A stretch of DNA of 64,000 bases from PLOWO2-12-38-17 sp963709355 (GTDB lineage Bacteria > Planctomycetota > Brocadiia > Brocadiales > Brocadiaceae): assembly GCA_963709355.1 (NCBI GenBank), contig CAVPVY010000005.1, positions 1,426,001 to 1,490,000 on the forward strand. Direction: 5' to 3'. A program made the translations under genes and the position numbers. The notes below the pieces were generated by a model, which ran no database searches, was not told the DNA's origin, and was given only the letters and a program-made list of their open reading frames with translations. Shown here piece after piece: positions 25,421-34,323 of this stretch (position 1 is its first letter; each line of letters opens with the position of its first letter).

Positions 25421-28291
25421 ATGAAAGATAATAAAAACGCTGGTTATGTTATAATCGTAATTACTGTAATACTGGTAGCGCTTACACTCATGGGCATGAC
25501 CTTCATTAATCTCACAAGCATTGATTTTACTGCTACCGATAATTACGTAAACAGTACACAAGCTGATATGGTCGCGCGCGCTGGACTTGAATATGCGGTT
25601 TATGTCCTAAAAATGGACAAATACGGAACAGATTCTGTTGTCTATAATAACAATAGATACCGTTATTATGGCACTACAACCCTGGGATATGATGAGAATT
25701 ACGATGCATACACAGAAGAGTGGTTAGGCACTGGAACGAGTAAAATATTTTGGGGCACAGCTACAGACAACAACAATGACGGCACTATGGATTCTAAATG
25801 GATAGATGCGCCATTCTCATTAGACAGGGGCTTAAAAGCACAATACGCTATTCTTATTGAGGATGTTGGGGAGTCGCGTATTAATGTAAACGCCACTGGA
25901 AATGTTGTAGGTACTACAGGTTCTTTTGTTTACGGGACTGGCGCAACTACTTATGACATTCGCTTACAAGATATTCTAACCGACACCATTGCCAGAAATA
26001 TCACCAGCACAAGTACAGGTCGTTGCGGCGCTAATGGGATACCGGGTAATAGCGGCACAACAGCCTCTCAATTTCAGCCACGTAATCCTTCAGGCGATGA
26101 CCGACCGTTTAATGTCCTCGACGCTGCCGATTTTTGCTTTGGCACATATACTTCACCGTCCATTTACAAATCTAGATTGCGCAATATTATCAATAATGAG
26201 TCCATCTTTCAGACTGTAAGAGGCAATCTTACCCCATATTCATCTGATAACATAATAACAAATAATGGTATTAGCAGTCTTATTTTGCCTGACAATAAAA
26301 ATTACTATCGTTTAAAACTAGATAGTTCAACCCTAGTTGGCAGTATAACCTCACAGTTACAGGCAACAGGTTTTAGCGTGGGAACGGCTACCCAGCTTGC
26401 CGTTAATACAAAAGATTACTTGGACACAGACACTGATATTACGGTCTATGGCACGCCGACAAAGTACGGCTTAGAGCCTCATCCATTTATTAATGAACTA
26501 TATCATACAGGCACGATTACCGGACAGCCGCATCAGAGCCTCATCGAACTGTACAATCCTTTTAGTTCAACTATTGTTGGCAGTGCGTTAACTATAAACG
26601 GGTCAAAAATGGATTTACTACTGAAAGTACAAAAAACACAATACGTAATTACTAATGATGATGATGACGATGATGATGACGATGACGATGACTGCGAGTG
26701 GTCAACTGGCACGACAACAACTACAATAAGCGCTATTGACACCGACAATTTTAGTCTGCAATCAAACGGATATGTCATTTTAGGATACGGCACTCAAAAT
26801 ACCGTTGCGTCCCTGAGCGGCACGCAAACCGTCACAGGATTCGACATATATGATTTTGATGATGACTATATACCCCAAGCGGTAACAGTCACCCTCATGG
26901 GCAGTTCATCAGCTCTAGGCAGTGGAAATTATCTGATTTTAGACACGGCTGTACCGCAAGCCGGCACTAATACTGTGGGTCACAAAGGCGAAGATGCACT
27001 GTGGCTTCTGTATGAATTAATAGCCTATATTAATTCATTGGTCGTTGACAAACCATTGGGAACTGGAGATCAAATAACACCCAGCGTTCAAGACTCATTA
27101 TTAGATAAAACAGGCGATGGCGTGTGGGATGGCAACCTGGGCACATCTGGATATCAACATACAGCAGACGGGAAAGGAGCGCTTAAAGACCTCATGTCTC
27201 CAGATTCTGGCACTAATGTTGTATGGGATCCAGAAGGCAGCGGAATTAATAACGCAATAGGTGACTTACAATCAGTCATAAACACTACTACTAGCAAGGT
27301 TGCAGATGGGAAAATAGAACCAAACACAGGGGCTAAAATCATAGCCGATGCACAAGCAATCATAGATTTATTATATGAGATCGAATGCATGAGCAGCTTA
27401 AACATAAGGGCATCTATTGGTGAGAGGAAAAACCCACTCATTGAAAGGTCCAATAACTGGGGCACTGCTACTACAGCATCTCACACAATGAAACAGGTAA
27501 ATTATTCCTACAGTGCTGTTCCTGCCAATCAGCGAAAACAACTTGTCGTTGCAAACAGAAATATAACTTCCTTAGGTGAAATGGGAAATCTTTTGACGAT
27601 TGGATACGACACACAGTCTCCTTACACGAACAATTCGAATTATACTGCGACTGGCACAAGCACTGTTGATAATGCAAAACTAAGCCTCACAAGCAGCGCC
27701 TCCGTTATTATACCAGAATATTTTACAATCCTTGACCCGAAGAATGACGGCATTGACGATGATGCTGATGGCGCTATTGGAACTGATACGGGAAATCAGG
27801 CTGGAGATATTGATGGCGTGGAAGTTCAGGTACCGGGTCGCATCAATATAAATACTGCAAATTCAACTGTATTGTCTGTATTACCCGGAACCAGTACAAA
27901 CACATCGTTAGGTACGTGGAGTGCATTGATCGGATCTAAAACAGGATATTCTCTAATAAACAACATCATAAATTCACGCCCCTTTAGCACTGTCGGGGCG
28001 TTAAGGAGTGTAACTGGAACGAATAATTCTGGCGTTAATTATTTTGGAACAGACAACATTGACAATGACGGTGATGGATTCATTGATGAAAAAGATGAAA
28101 ATGATCTGATATTCACTTCTATCTCGAATCTCATTACGACCCATTCCAATGTATTTGCAGTATACGTTACTGCCCGTATCACTAACAGTATCGCAACTCG
28201 TACATTTGCGGAGAAAAAAATAGTGGCTATCGTTGACCGCTCAGTTTCACCCATCAAAATACGCTATTTTCGCTTAATGACTGAATGGTGA
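25421..28291 (+). CDS. GspK-like large pseudopilin with poly-Asp tract and Ca-binding type loops, 956 aa
   Basis: Start ATG 25421 is preferred over an in-frame TTG 12 bp upstream. The leader ends DNKNAG and is followed by YVIIVITVILVALTLMGMTF, a pseudopilin helix without Glu at +5, as in GspK. 'QADMVARAGLEYAVYVLK' is the GspK/PilX 'araGle.a' motif. Near the C-terminus, PGRININTANSTVLSVLPG is the conserved GspK helix-hairpin block. At ~950 residues it is about three times the normal GspK length (~300). The insert includes twelve Asp in a row and acidic repeats such as NIDNDGDGFIDEKDEND and NDGIDDDADGAIGTD, which resemble calcium-binding loops. It probably caps a secretion pseudopilus or pilus tip and may bind calcium. 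Confidence 0.82.
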   Translation: MKDNKNAGYVIIVITVILVALTLMGMTFINLTSIDFTATDNYVNSTQADMVARAGLEYAVYVLKMDKYGTDSVVYNNNRYRYYGTTTLGYDENYDAYTEEWLGTGTSKIFWGTATDNNNDGTMDSKWIDAPFSLDRGLKAQYAILIEDVGESRINVNATGNVVGTTGSFVYGTGATTYDIRLQDILTDTIARNITSTSTGRCGANGIPGNSGTTASQFQPRNPSGDDRPFNVLDAADFCFGTYTSPSIYKSRLRNIINNESIFQTVRGNLTPYSSDNIITNNGISSLILPDNKNYYRLKLDSSTLVGSITSQLQATGFSVGTATQLAVNTKDYLDTDTDITVYGTPTKYGLEPHPFINELYHTGTITGQPHQSLIELYNPFSSTIVGSALTINGSKMDLLLKVQKTQYVITNDDDDDDDDDDDDCEWSTGTTTTTISAIDTDNFSLQSNGYVILGYGTQNTVASLSGTQTVTGFDIYDFDDDYIPQAVTVTLMGSSSALGSGNYLILDTAVPQAGTNTVGHKGEDALWLLYELIAYINSLVVDKPLGTGDQITPSVQDSLLDKTGDGVWDGNLGTSGYQHTADGKGALKDLMSPDSGTNVVWDPEGSGINNAIGDLQSVINTTTSKVADGKIEPNTGAKIIADAQAIIDLLYEIECMSSLNIRASIGERKNPLIERSNNWGTATTASHTMKQVNYSYSAVPANQRKQLVVANRNITSLGEMGNLLTIGYDTQSPYTNNSNYTATGTSTVDNAKLSLTSSASVIIPEYFTILDPKNDGIDDDADGAIGTDTGNQAGDIDGVEVQVPGRININTANSTVLSVLPGTSTNTSLGTWSALIGSKTGYSLINNIINSRPFSTVGALRSVTGTNNSGVNYFGTDNIDNDGDGFIDEKDENDLIFTSISNLITTHSNVFAVYVTARITNSIATRTFAEKKIVAIVDRSVSPIKIRYFRLMTEW
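26657..26692 (+). repeat. GAY trinucleotide run encoding 12 Asp
   Basis: Twelve successive GAT/GAC codons (26657-26692) within the GspK-like gene. The mix of GAT and GAC means it is selected or old at protein level and not a pure microsatellite, though length change by slippage remains possible. Confidence 0.9.
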
Positions 28292-28430
28292 TAAAACCTC
28301 CATTTTCATTGCAGAGATTGCTAAAGTAACAGATTAATATAAGAAATAACTACCGAAGGTACCCTAATTTATCTTCTTCCTCTGTGCCCAGCGGTAAACT
28401 ATGACTGAATAAATTGAATTGAAAGTTTAA

Positions 28431-29762
28431 ATGAATAAGTCACGACAATTAACCATAATAGTATATTTTTTCATCCTACTCTTTATTTATAGCGCCAGAC
28501 TAGAGGCGCGGGAGGAACTTCCTAACATACTCCTTCTCACCCTTGATTCGTGCCGTCCTGACCATTTTAGCTGTTACGGCTACCATCGCAATACAACGCC
28601 TACTATCGACAAGCTGGCGAAAGAAGGTGTGTATTTCACCCATGCATTCAGTCAATCAGCATGGACTTCACCTGGGATGTTATCAATATTTACGTCTTTA
28701 TATCCCCCAACCCACAATGTTGATACAAAGGGCAAGACCTTAAGTGAAGACACACCAACACTGCCAAAGGTATTAAAAAAGCAGGGTTATGCAACTCTTG
28801 TGTTTTCTAGATTTGTTGAGGTTGACAACTACAAACATTTGGGATTTGACACAATTGACAAAAATCAATATCTACGCGAAGGGGAAAACTTATTAAAATT
28901 GATAGAGGACTATAAAAACCAAAGATTCTTTATATGGTATCATTTCCTCGGTACACATTTGCCTTATAACCCCCATCCCCCTTACAACAAACTCTTTCGG
29001 AAAGATACGCCAGAAGATACAGTTCCTGATTCAGAAGCTATCTCAATAATAAAAAAATTCTGTTCATTCAGAAATGATTCTGTTGTCTTTTCCGAAACAG
29101 ACAAAAATATCATTGTTGCACTTTACGACGGGCTATTACGACAGGTAGACGACTGTATAGGGCGGCTCATTGCAAAATTGGAGGACTGGAATATATTGAA
29201 TAATACGTTAATTATCATAACAGCAGACCACGGAGAGGAACTATTTGAACACGGTTTTCTTGGTCATGCATCCACATCAGGCAATGCAAAGTTATATGAT
29301 GAGATTATTCATATTCCGCTTATAATCTGGTATCCCGGAAAACTGAAGCACAGGAAAGTTGATGAACTGGTACAACAAATAGACATCATGCCAACTATTT
29401 TGAATATATTGAATTTTCCGATTCCAGAAAATTTACAAGGAAATTCTTTACTGCCTTTATTAATAAAGGGCAAGACTACAGATAATTTGCAATCTGTCTT
29501 TTGCGAGACAATACTGGGCGGGTATCAGAGCACAAAAGAAATGGAAAAAATTAAACTCAGATGTATAAGAACAAATAAATGGAAGCTCATTTACACAAAT
29601 GATATCAACAATGACATATATGAATTATATAATTTAAAGAAAGACCCAAAAGAAAAAAATAATATTGTTAAAAAATATCCGGATATCGCAAACGACCTTA
29701 AAAATAAACTATTTCATTGGATAAAGACTTATACTATAGAAAATGGCAATTCTATAAGATAA
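28431..29762 (+). CDS. Exported sulfatase-superfamily hydrolase without the formylglycine motif, 443 aa
   Basis: A signal peptide or single N-terminal anchor (TIIVYFFILLFIYSARLEA) precedes the sulfatase fold. Metal-site blocks are clear: NILLLTLDSCRPDHFSCYGY, later TADHGEELFEHG, and GHASTSG. In true type I sulfatases a C/S-x-P-x-R motif is turned into formylglycine. Here the position reads AWTSPGMLSIFTSLYP, with Thr and no Cys or Arg. The enzyme is therefore more likely a phosphodiesterase, phospholipid-head-group transferase or similar member of the superfamily. It lies after the GspK-like gene (139 bp gap) and 82 bp before a Nudix gene, probably in the periplasm or anammoxosome lumen. Confidence 0.82.
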   Translation: MNKSRQLTIIVYFFILLFIYSARLEAREELPNILLLTLDSCRPDHFSCYGYHRNTTPTIDKLAKEGVYFTHAFSQSAWTSPGMLSIFTSLYPPTHNVDTKGKTLSEDTPTLPKVLKKQGYATLVFSRFVEVDNYKHLGFDTIDKNQYLREGENLLKLIEDYKNQRFFIWYHFLGTHLPYNPHPPYNKLFRKDTPEDTVPDSEAISIIKKFCSFRNDSVVFSETDKNIIVALYDGLLRQVDDCIGRLIAKLEDWNILNNTLIIITADHGEELFEHGFLGHASTSGNAKLYDEIIHIPLIIWYPGKLKHRKVDELVQQIDIMPTILNILNFPIPENLQGNSLLPLLIKGKTTDNLQSVFCETILGGYQSTKEMEKIKLRCIRTNKWKLIYTNDINNDIYELYNLKKDPKEKNNIVKKYPDIANDLKNKLFHWIKTYTIENGNSIR

Positions 29763-29844
29763 TAGATTAGAATACCTCTGTTATCAGGAAAAGTTATAAA
29801 TAATATTAACAAAGTTAAACCACTTTATAAGCGGGAGGATTTTT

Positions 29845-30351
29845 GTGATTATCTACTCGGGTAAGAAAATAAACCTCAGAAAAGAGGAATTTGTTTTAGA
29901 GGATGGAAGAAAGGTATATCGGGAAATAATAGAACATCCCGGCTCAGCGGCTATTATTCCTTTCATCACAATAGATGAAATTATCCTTATCCAACAATAC
30001 AGGCACGCAGTTAAAGAAACCATTTATGAAATTCCTGCTGGCACGCTTGATGAAGGTGAGACGTTCCATATTTGTGCGATTCGTGAACTGGAAGAAGAAA
30101 CAGGTTATAAGGCAGGCGTACTCAAACCTCTTGTAATTATTTATCCATCCCCTGGAATACTTAGTGAAATAATGTATATCTTTAAGGCATCAAACCTTGT
30201 CAAAACACAGATAAATAATCAGGAAGATGAATCAATCAAGGGTATAATACAGATTAAAATAACCGAGGCATTAAAAATGATAAAGGAAGGGAAGATTAAG
30301 GACGCTAAAACAGTTTGTAGTATTCTGATGTGTGCAAATAGCGTTTTATAA
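29845..30351 (+). CDS. Nudix hydrolase, probable ADP-ribose pyrophosphatase, 168 aa
   Basis: The Nudix box G-x5-E-x7-REUxEExGU is perfect at residues 66-88 (G66, E72, R80-E81, E84-E85, G87). It binds divalent metals and cleaves nucleoside diphosphate-X bonds. The upstream phrase IIPFITIDEIILIQQYRHAV and the Pro-Ser-Pro-Gly run after the box (IYPSPGIL) are typical of the ADP-ribose pyrophosphatase subgroup, which clears free ADP-ribose. Start is GTG at 29845 with a strong SD GGGAGG at 29833-29838. Cytosolic and full length. Confidence 0.9.
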   Translation: MIIYSGKKINLRKEEFVLEDGRKVYREIIEHPGSAAIIPFITIDEIILIQQYRHAVKETIYEIPAGTLDEGETFHICAIRELEEETGYKAGVLKPLVIIYPSPGILSEIMYIFKASNLVKTQINNQEDESIKGIIQIKITEALKMIKEGKIKDAKTVCSILMCANSVL

Positions 30352-30363
30352 ATTTAAGCTCCT

Positions 30364-30483
30364 TTATACAATCTTTTTAACATCGCCTGATGTATTAACC
30401 TCTTTAATGAATCTTGCCTTATTATCCTCAAGATATTTTATCTCTTCTTTAAGTCTCTGAATTTCTTGATATAGGGGTGGCAT
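30364..30483 (-). CDS. Small coiled-coil ORF downstream of pheT, 39 aa
   Basis: The minus strand has an ATG at 30481-30483, 11 bp after the pheT stop, opening 39 codons to TAA at 30364-30366. The product starts MPPLYQEIQRLKEEIKYLE and shows a clean heptad pattern of L/I and charged residues. In several bacteria the gene after pheT encodes a small cell-division coiled-coil protein (ZapA); this ORF is much shorter and is not claimed as a homologue. No SD is visible, so translation would rely on coupling to pheT. Confidence 0.45.
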   Translation of the reverse strand: MPPLYQEIQRLKEEIKYLEDNKARFIKEVNTSGDVKKIV

Positions 30484-30494
30484 TCATTATTTTA

Positions 30495-32498
30495 TTATTT
30501 TCTCAGCTCTGCACCGAGAGTTTCATGAAGACTATTGAGAATAGTCTGCACTGCAAGGTCAACTTCCTCACTTCTTAAGGTTCGATCCTGAGATTGAAAG
30601 CAAAGGTTAAAAGCAATACTCTTCATACTGGCAGGTATCTGTTTACCACGGTAGATATCGAAGAAGTTTATTTCTTTCAAATAACTAGCTTTAGTATTTT
30701 TAATACAATTTTCGATATCTGCCCAAATATAATCTTCTTTAATTATTACAGCCAGGTCTCGAAATACTGGGGGATACTGTGATATAGTTTGATATTTTTT
30801 GGTAAAATTTGATTTTTCTACCAATAAATCCATGTCCAGTTCTGCCATATATGGCGACATCTTAAAACCAAACTCTTTAGCTTCACCTAAATATCCTAAT
30901 ATATCAGAACTTAGTTTAATTTTTGCGGCTTTTCCATCTTTAAATAATTTTGATTCAATAACACCCGCTGTTACCAATTCACAATTTAAAATAATACCCA
31001 GATTTAACAATAGAGACTCAATAATTCCCTTTAAAGTATAGAAATCTACATCAGCAACAATTGCTAAACATGTCTTTTCGCGTGGTAATTTATCCTCCGC
31101 AAGATAAACTTTAGCAATTTCAAAGGTTTTAACTTCTTCCACACCGTGATGCATATTATATACCTTTGTGTTTATAAGGTTGGGCAATAAACATGTACGC
31201 AAACGGCTTTCTTCCTGTCGAAGTGGATTTGCAATATCAATACCTCCGCTGTCAGTCCAGAGGTTTATTGATTGTAAGGGTGATTTGTCTACAATACTAA
31301 AGGTCTTCACTTCATAAAAACCAACGCTAACCAAAAATTGGCGGATACTATCTTCTGCACGCTCATATTTACTCTTTACATTTCCACGCACACTTATAGA
31401 GGTTTTTGTAGGAATATTGTTATATCCATATATCCTTGCAATCTCTTCTATTAAATCAATTTCACGATAAACATCACCACGGAAACCGGGTACCTCAACA
31501 TCAATGTAGTTATCAACTTCATTAATGATTTTAAACTGAAGCCTGTTTAAAATATCTACTGCAATTTCACTCTTCATCTCTAATCCAAGTATTCTGCTTA
31601 GTCGCTCCATACGTAGTGTAATTTTCTTCTTTACTATCTTATTGGAATTTATATCAATAACGCCATCTGTAATTCCACCTCCTGCAATTTCTTTGATAAG
31701 TCTGACTGCTCTCTTTGATGCAAAATCAATACCTTCGAAATCAGTCCCCCTTTCAAAACGATATGATGAATCTGAAGTAATGCCTAGTGCCCTTGATGTT
31801 CGACGCACCTGTCTCGGCTCAAACTGAGCACATTCAAGGAGGATATTTTTTGTTGACTCAGAAATCTCGGTATCCTTACCTCCGATAATACCTGCAATAG
31901 CAACCGGTCTTTTAATATCTGCAATTACTAACATGTCATGAAAAAGAGCGCGTCTTGCACCGTTGATTGCAACAATTTCCTCACCAGCCATTGCCCTTCT
32001 AACAATTACTTTTTGCCCTGATAACTTATCTAGATCGAATGTATGAAGAGGCTGTCCTGTCTCCATCATCACGTAGTTTGTAATGTCAACAATGTTATTT
32101 ACAGGCCTAAGCCCTGAGCATCTTAACCTCTTTTGTATCCACTCAGGGGATTGTTTTATATTGACATTCCTTATTACATGTGCCGTATATCGAGGGCATA
32201 AAATCGAATCATCAACTACAATATTAATGAACTTTGATACATTTATTGACTCACAAATATAATTTGTCTCAGGATATCGCAGGATTCCACCTGTTAGCGC
32301 TGCAACTTCACGAGCAATTCCAATTATTCCCAGACAATCGGGACGATTAGAAGTAACCTCTACCTCTAGACAAAAATCCTCTTCTACTGATTTTATATCC
32401 GCAGTCACCAGACCTGCATTAGTTAATTTATCTGCAAGCTCTTGTGGCGATAAATAAAAACTAATATAATCTTTTAACCAATTACAGCTAATCTTCAT
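30495..32498 (-). CDS. pheT: Phenylalanyl-tRNA synthetase beta subunit, short form, 667 aa
   Basis: Non-catalytic partner of PheS in the (alpha-beta)2 enzyme that charges tRNA-Phe. It carries the B3/B4 editing region, B5 DNA-binding-like fold and C-terminal ferredoxin-fold anticodon domain (YPPVFRDLAVIIKEDYIWADI to the end). The N-terminus goes from MKISCNWLKDYISFYLSPQE and NAGLV directly to LEVEVTSNRPDCLGIIGIAR. In the usual ~800-residue PheT an OB-fold (EMAPII-like, tRNA-binding) domain of about 110 residues sits between these blocks; here it is absent. The frame is clean, so the deletion is natural and not an artefact. It starts right at the pheS stop (1 bp spacing). Confidence 0.95.
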   Translation of the reverse strand: MKISCNWLKDYISFYLSPQELADKLTNAGLVTADIKSVEEDFCLEVEVTSNRPDCLGIIGIAREVAALTGGILRYPETNYICESINVSKFINIVVDDSILCPRYTAHVIRNVNIKQSPEWIQKRLRCSGLRPVNNIVDITNYVMMETGQPLHTFDLDKLSGQKVIVRRAMAGEEIVAINGARRALFHDMLVIADIKRPVAIAGIIGGKDTEISESTKNILLECAQFEPRQVRRTSRALGITSDSSYRFERGTDFEGIDFASKRAVRLIKEIAGGGITDGVIDINSNKIVKKKITLRMERLSRILGLEMKSEIAVDILNRLQFKIINEVDNYIDVEVPGFRGDVYREIDLIEEIARIYGYNNIPTKTSISVRGNVKSKYERAEDSIRQFLVSVGFYEVKTFSIVDKSPLQSINLWTDSGGIDIANPLRQEESRLRTCLLPNLINTKVYNMHHGVEEVKTFEIAKVYLAEDKLPREKTCLAIVADVDFYTLKGIIESLLLNLGIILNCELVTAGVIESKLFKDGKAAKIKLSSDILGYLGEAKEFGFKMSPYMAELDMDLLVEKSNFTKKYQTISQYPPVFRDLAVIIKEDYIWADIENCIKNTKASYLKEINFFDIYRGKQIPASMKSIAFNLCFQSQDRTLRSEEVDLAVQTILNSLHETLGAELRK

Positions 32499-33516
32499 TT
32501 AAAATTGTGATAAGAATCGTATATCGTTTTCATAGAATAGACGTATATCGTCTATACAATATTTCAGCATTGTAATCCGTTCTACACCCATTCCAAATGC
32601 AAAACCTGAATATTTTTCAACATCGTAATGCACAGCCTTGAACACGTTTGGGTCAACCATTCCTGCCCCAAGAATTTCAACCCATCCACTGTAAGAACAT
32701 ACGCTGCAACCCTTCCTGCCACAAATAGAACATGATATATCTACCTCAGCACTTGGTTCTGTGAAAGGAAAGAATGATGGTCTAAAACGCATCTGAACAT
32801 CCTGCCCAAAATATGTTTTAATAAATTGGTTCAATACGCCCTTTAAATCAGCGAAACTTACGCCTTCATCTACCAGTAAACCCTCTACCTGATGAAACAT
32901 AAAAGAATGCCGCGCATCAACTGTATCAGGTCTGTACACCTTGCCGGGAGCAATAATCCTAACGGGTGGTTTCTTTCTTTCCATTTCGCGAATCTGTACG
33001 GTAGAAGTCTGGCTTCTTAAAAGTACGTCGTTTTTAATATAAAATGTATCAAAATCTGTTCGAGAAGGGTGGTCGGTGGGGATGTTCAACGCCTCAAAGT
33101 TATAATATTCCAGTTCAACCTCTGGTCCGTAAGCCACATCAAACCCCAGTCGGGCAAAGACATCCTTGATATCATCTATTGTCTGAGTAAGAGGGTGTTT
33201 TTTCCCAATAATAGGGTGTTTACCAGGTAGTGTTATATCAAATAACTCTTTCTTTACCCTGGAAGATGTTTCTGAATGAAACCTTCTTGTGCGCTTCTTC
33301 GATAATATTAGTAACATCTGTCTTCAGTAAATTAATCTGCCGTCCAAACAAGGAGCGTTGTTCCAATGGCAGGGTGGGAATAGTCTTCATTAAATCATTA
33401 ATGATACCTTTCCTGCCAAGATATTTTATCTTGAGTTGTTCAATATCATTAATTGTTGAAACATTCTTGGTTTCAGCGTGAAAATTTCTTTTTATCTCCT
33501 CAAGTTTCTCAATCAT
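32499..33516 (-). pseudogene. pheS: Phenylalanyl-tRNA synthetase alpha subunit, interrupted by one frameshift
   Basis: Catalytic subunit of phenylalanyl-tRNA synthetase. The N-terminal coiled coil is in one frame (from ATG 33516: MIEKLEEIKRNFHAETKNVS, with YLGRKGIINDLMK). The class II catalytic core is in another (FDITLPGKHPIIGKKHPLTQ, motif 2 in HSFMFHQVEGLLVD, motif 3 in GFAFGMGVERITML). They overlap at 33238-33317, and the junction lies about 33270-33290. The gene is essential, has no other damage and sits in its expected operon. A sequencing or assembly error is therefore more likely than real loss, given the cluster of frameshifts in neighbouring rpmI and thrS. A Cys set (CSICGRKGCSVC) suggests a zinc site, seen in some PheS. 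Confidence 0.85.
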
Positions 33517-33545
33517 AAAACTTTTTGATGAACTATATAAATATT

Positions 33546-33594
33546 TTAGGCACGTCTAACCTTTTATCTTAATATAAGGAAATGACGTGCCTAA
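33546..33594 (-). promoter_or_regulatory. Hairpin between rplT and pheS
   Basis: A perfect 11-bp inverted repeat, TTAGGCACGTC (33546-33556) and GACGTGCCTAA (33584-33594), spans a 27-base loop in the 160-bp rplT-pheS gap. On the transcribed minus strand it is followed by AAAATATTT rather than a long T run. It may be an attenuator, processing site or weak terminator ahead of pheST. Confidence 0.5.
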
Positions 33595-33676
33595 ATAAAC
33601 TAAAAAATGGATACAGACAAGACTGTAGAGAACTAGTTCTTTTTTTTAAAAGTGTCGATGTAACAATATATGTATC

Positions 33677-34030
33677 CTATATACAAGCTTTTACTTGTTC
33701 GATCAGCTTATCGAAAGCAGGTTTGTCGTTAACAGCCATTTCAGCAAGCATCTTTCTGTTTAAATCAATTTTTGACTTATTTAGACCACTAATAAAACGA
33801 TTGTACGAAAGACCACGCTCCCTGACAGCAGCGCTGATTCTCGAAATCCACAATTCTCTGAATTTTCTTTTCTTTGCCTTTCTGTCCCGGAATGAAAATA
33901 CCATGGCACGTATATACGTCTCCATCGCCTTGCGATAGAGGTTTCCCCTGCCACCCCAGTAACCTTCTGTCTTGTTTAATAATCTCTTTCTTGCTCTTTT
34001 TCTTGCACAACCTTTTGTCGCTCTTGGCAT
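33677..34030 (-). CDS. rplT: Ribosomal protein L20, 117 aa
   Basis: 50S subunit protein that binds 23S rRNA early in assembly. The sequence MPRATKGCARKRARKRLLNK, then GYWGGRGNLYRKAMETYIRA and the DRKAKKRKFRELWISRISAA block are typical of L20, and the length of 117 is exactly the family norm. It lies in the standard infC-rpmI-rplT order on the minus strand. In many bacteria L20 represses its own operon through an mRNA site. The gap upstream of infC is only 27 bp here, so the classical long leader is missing or lies further upstream. Confidence 0.97.
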   Translation of the reverse strand: MPRATKGCARKRARKRLLNKTEGYWGGRGNLYRKAMETYIRAMVFSFRDRKAKKRKFRELWISRISAAVRERGLSYNRFISGLNKSKIDLNRKMLAEMAVNDKPAFDKLIEQVKACI

Positions 34031-34082
34031 TTAACTACTCTTTCTTTTAAAAAAAAACGTTAAAATAAACTACTGATTTAAA

Positions 34083-34265
34083 GCCCTTTTCATTATCTTA
34101 GCAAAGGCACTTGATACACCCTGTCTTCTTTCTCATGTGCCCCTTCAGTCTGCCAGATTTTCCAGACATCAGATGACTCTTCCCAGGCCTTGATCTCTTT
34201 ACTTTACCTTTCGCAGTGACTTTTATTCTCTTTTTAAGTCCTTTATGTGTCTTTAATTTTGGCAC
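34083..34265 (-). pseudogene. rpmI: Ribosomal protein L35, reading frame disturbed
   Basis: GTG start at 34265 with SD GAGGAG just upstream. The translation begins (M)PKLKTHKGLKKRIKVTAKG and goes on to KVKRSRPGKSHLMSGKSGR, unmistakably L35. The open frame reaches TGA at 34134-34136 (43 codons), which is shorter than the ~64 residues expected. One more G in a run of three (34140-34142 on the plus strand as CCC) gives KGHMRKKTG, as expected for the basic tail. A later shift back to the first frame gives SSAFAKIMKRA up to about 34083. This is the pattern of paired homopolymer errors. The gene is essential and its neighbours also show such faults. Confidence 0.85.
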
Positions 34266-34323
34266 TCTAACTCCTCTCCATATGCTATATAATAGAAAAT
34301 TTTAGTTAAGAATAAAGTATTTT

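Noticed and set aside
26657..26692. Poly-Asp run as evidence of sequencing slippage
   Set aside because: Frame is kept on both sides, and GAT and GAC alternate irregularly, so it reads as real coding sequence.
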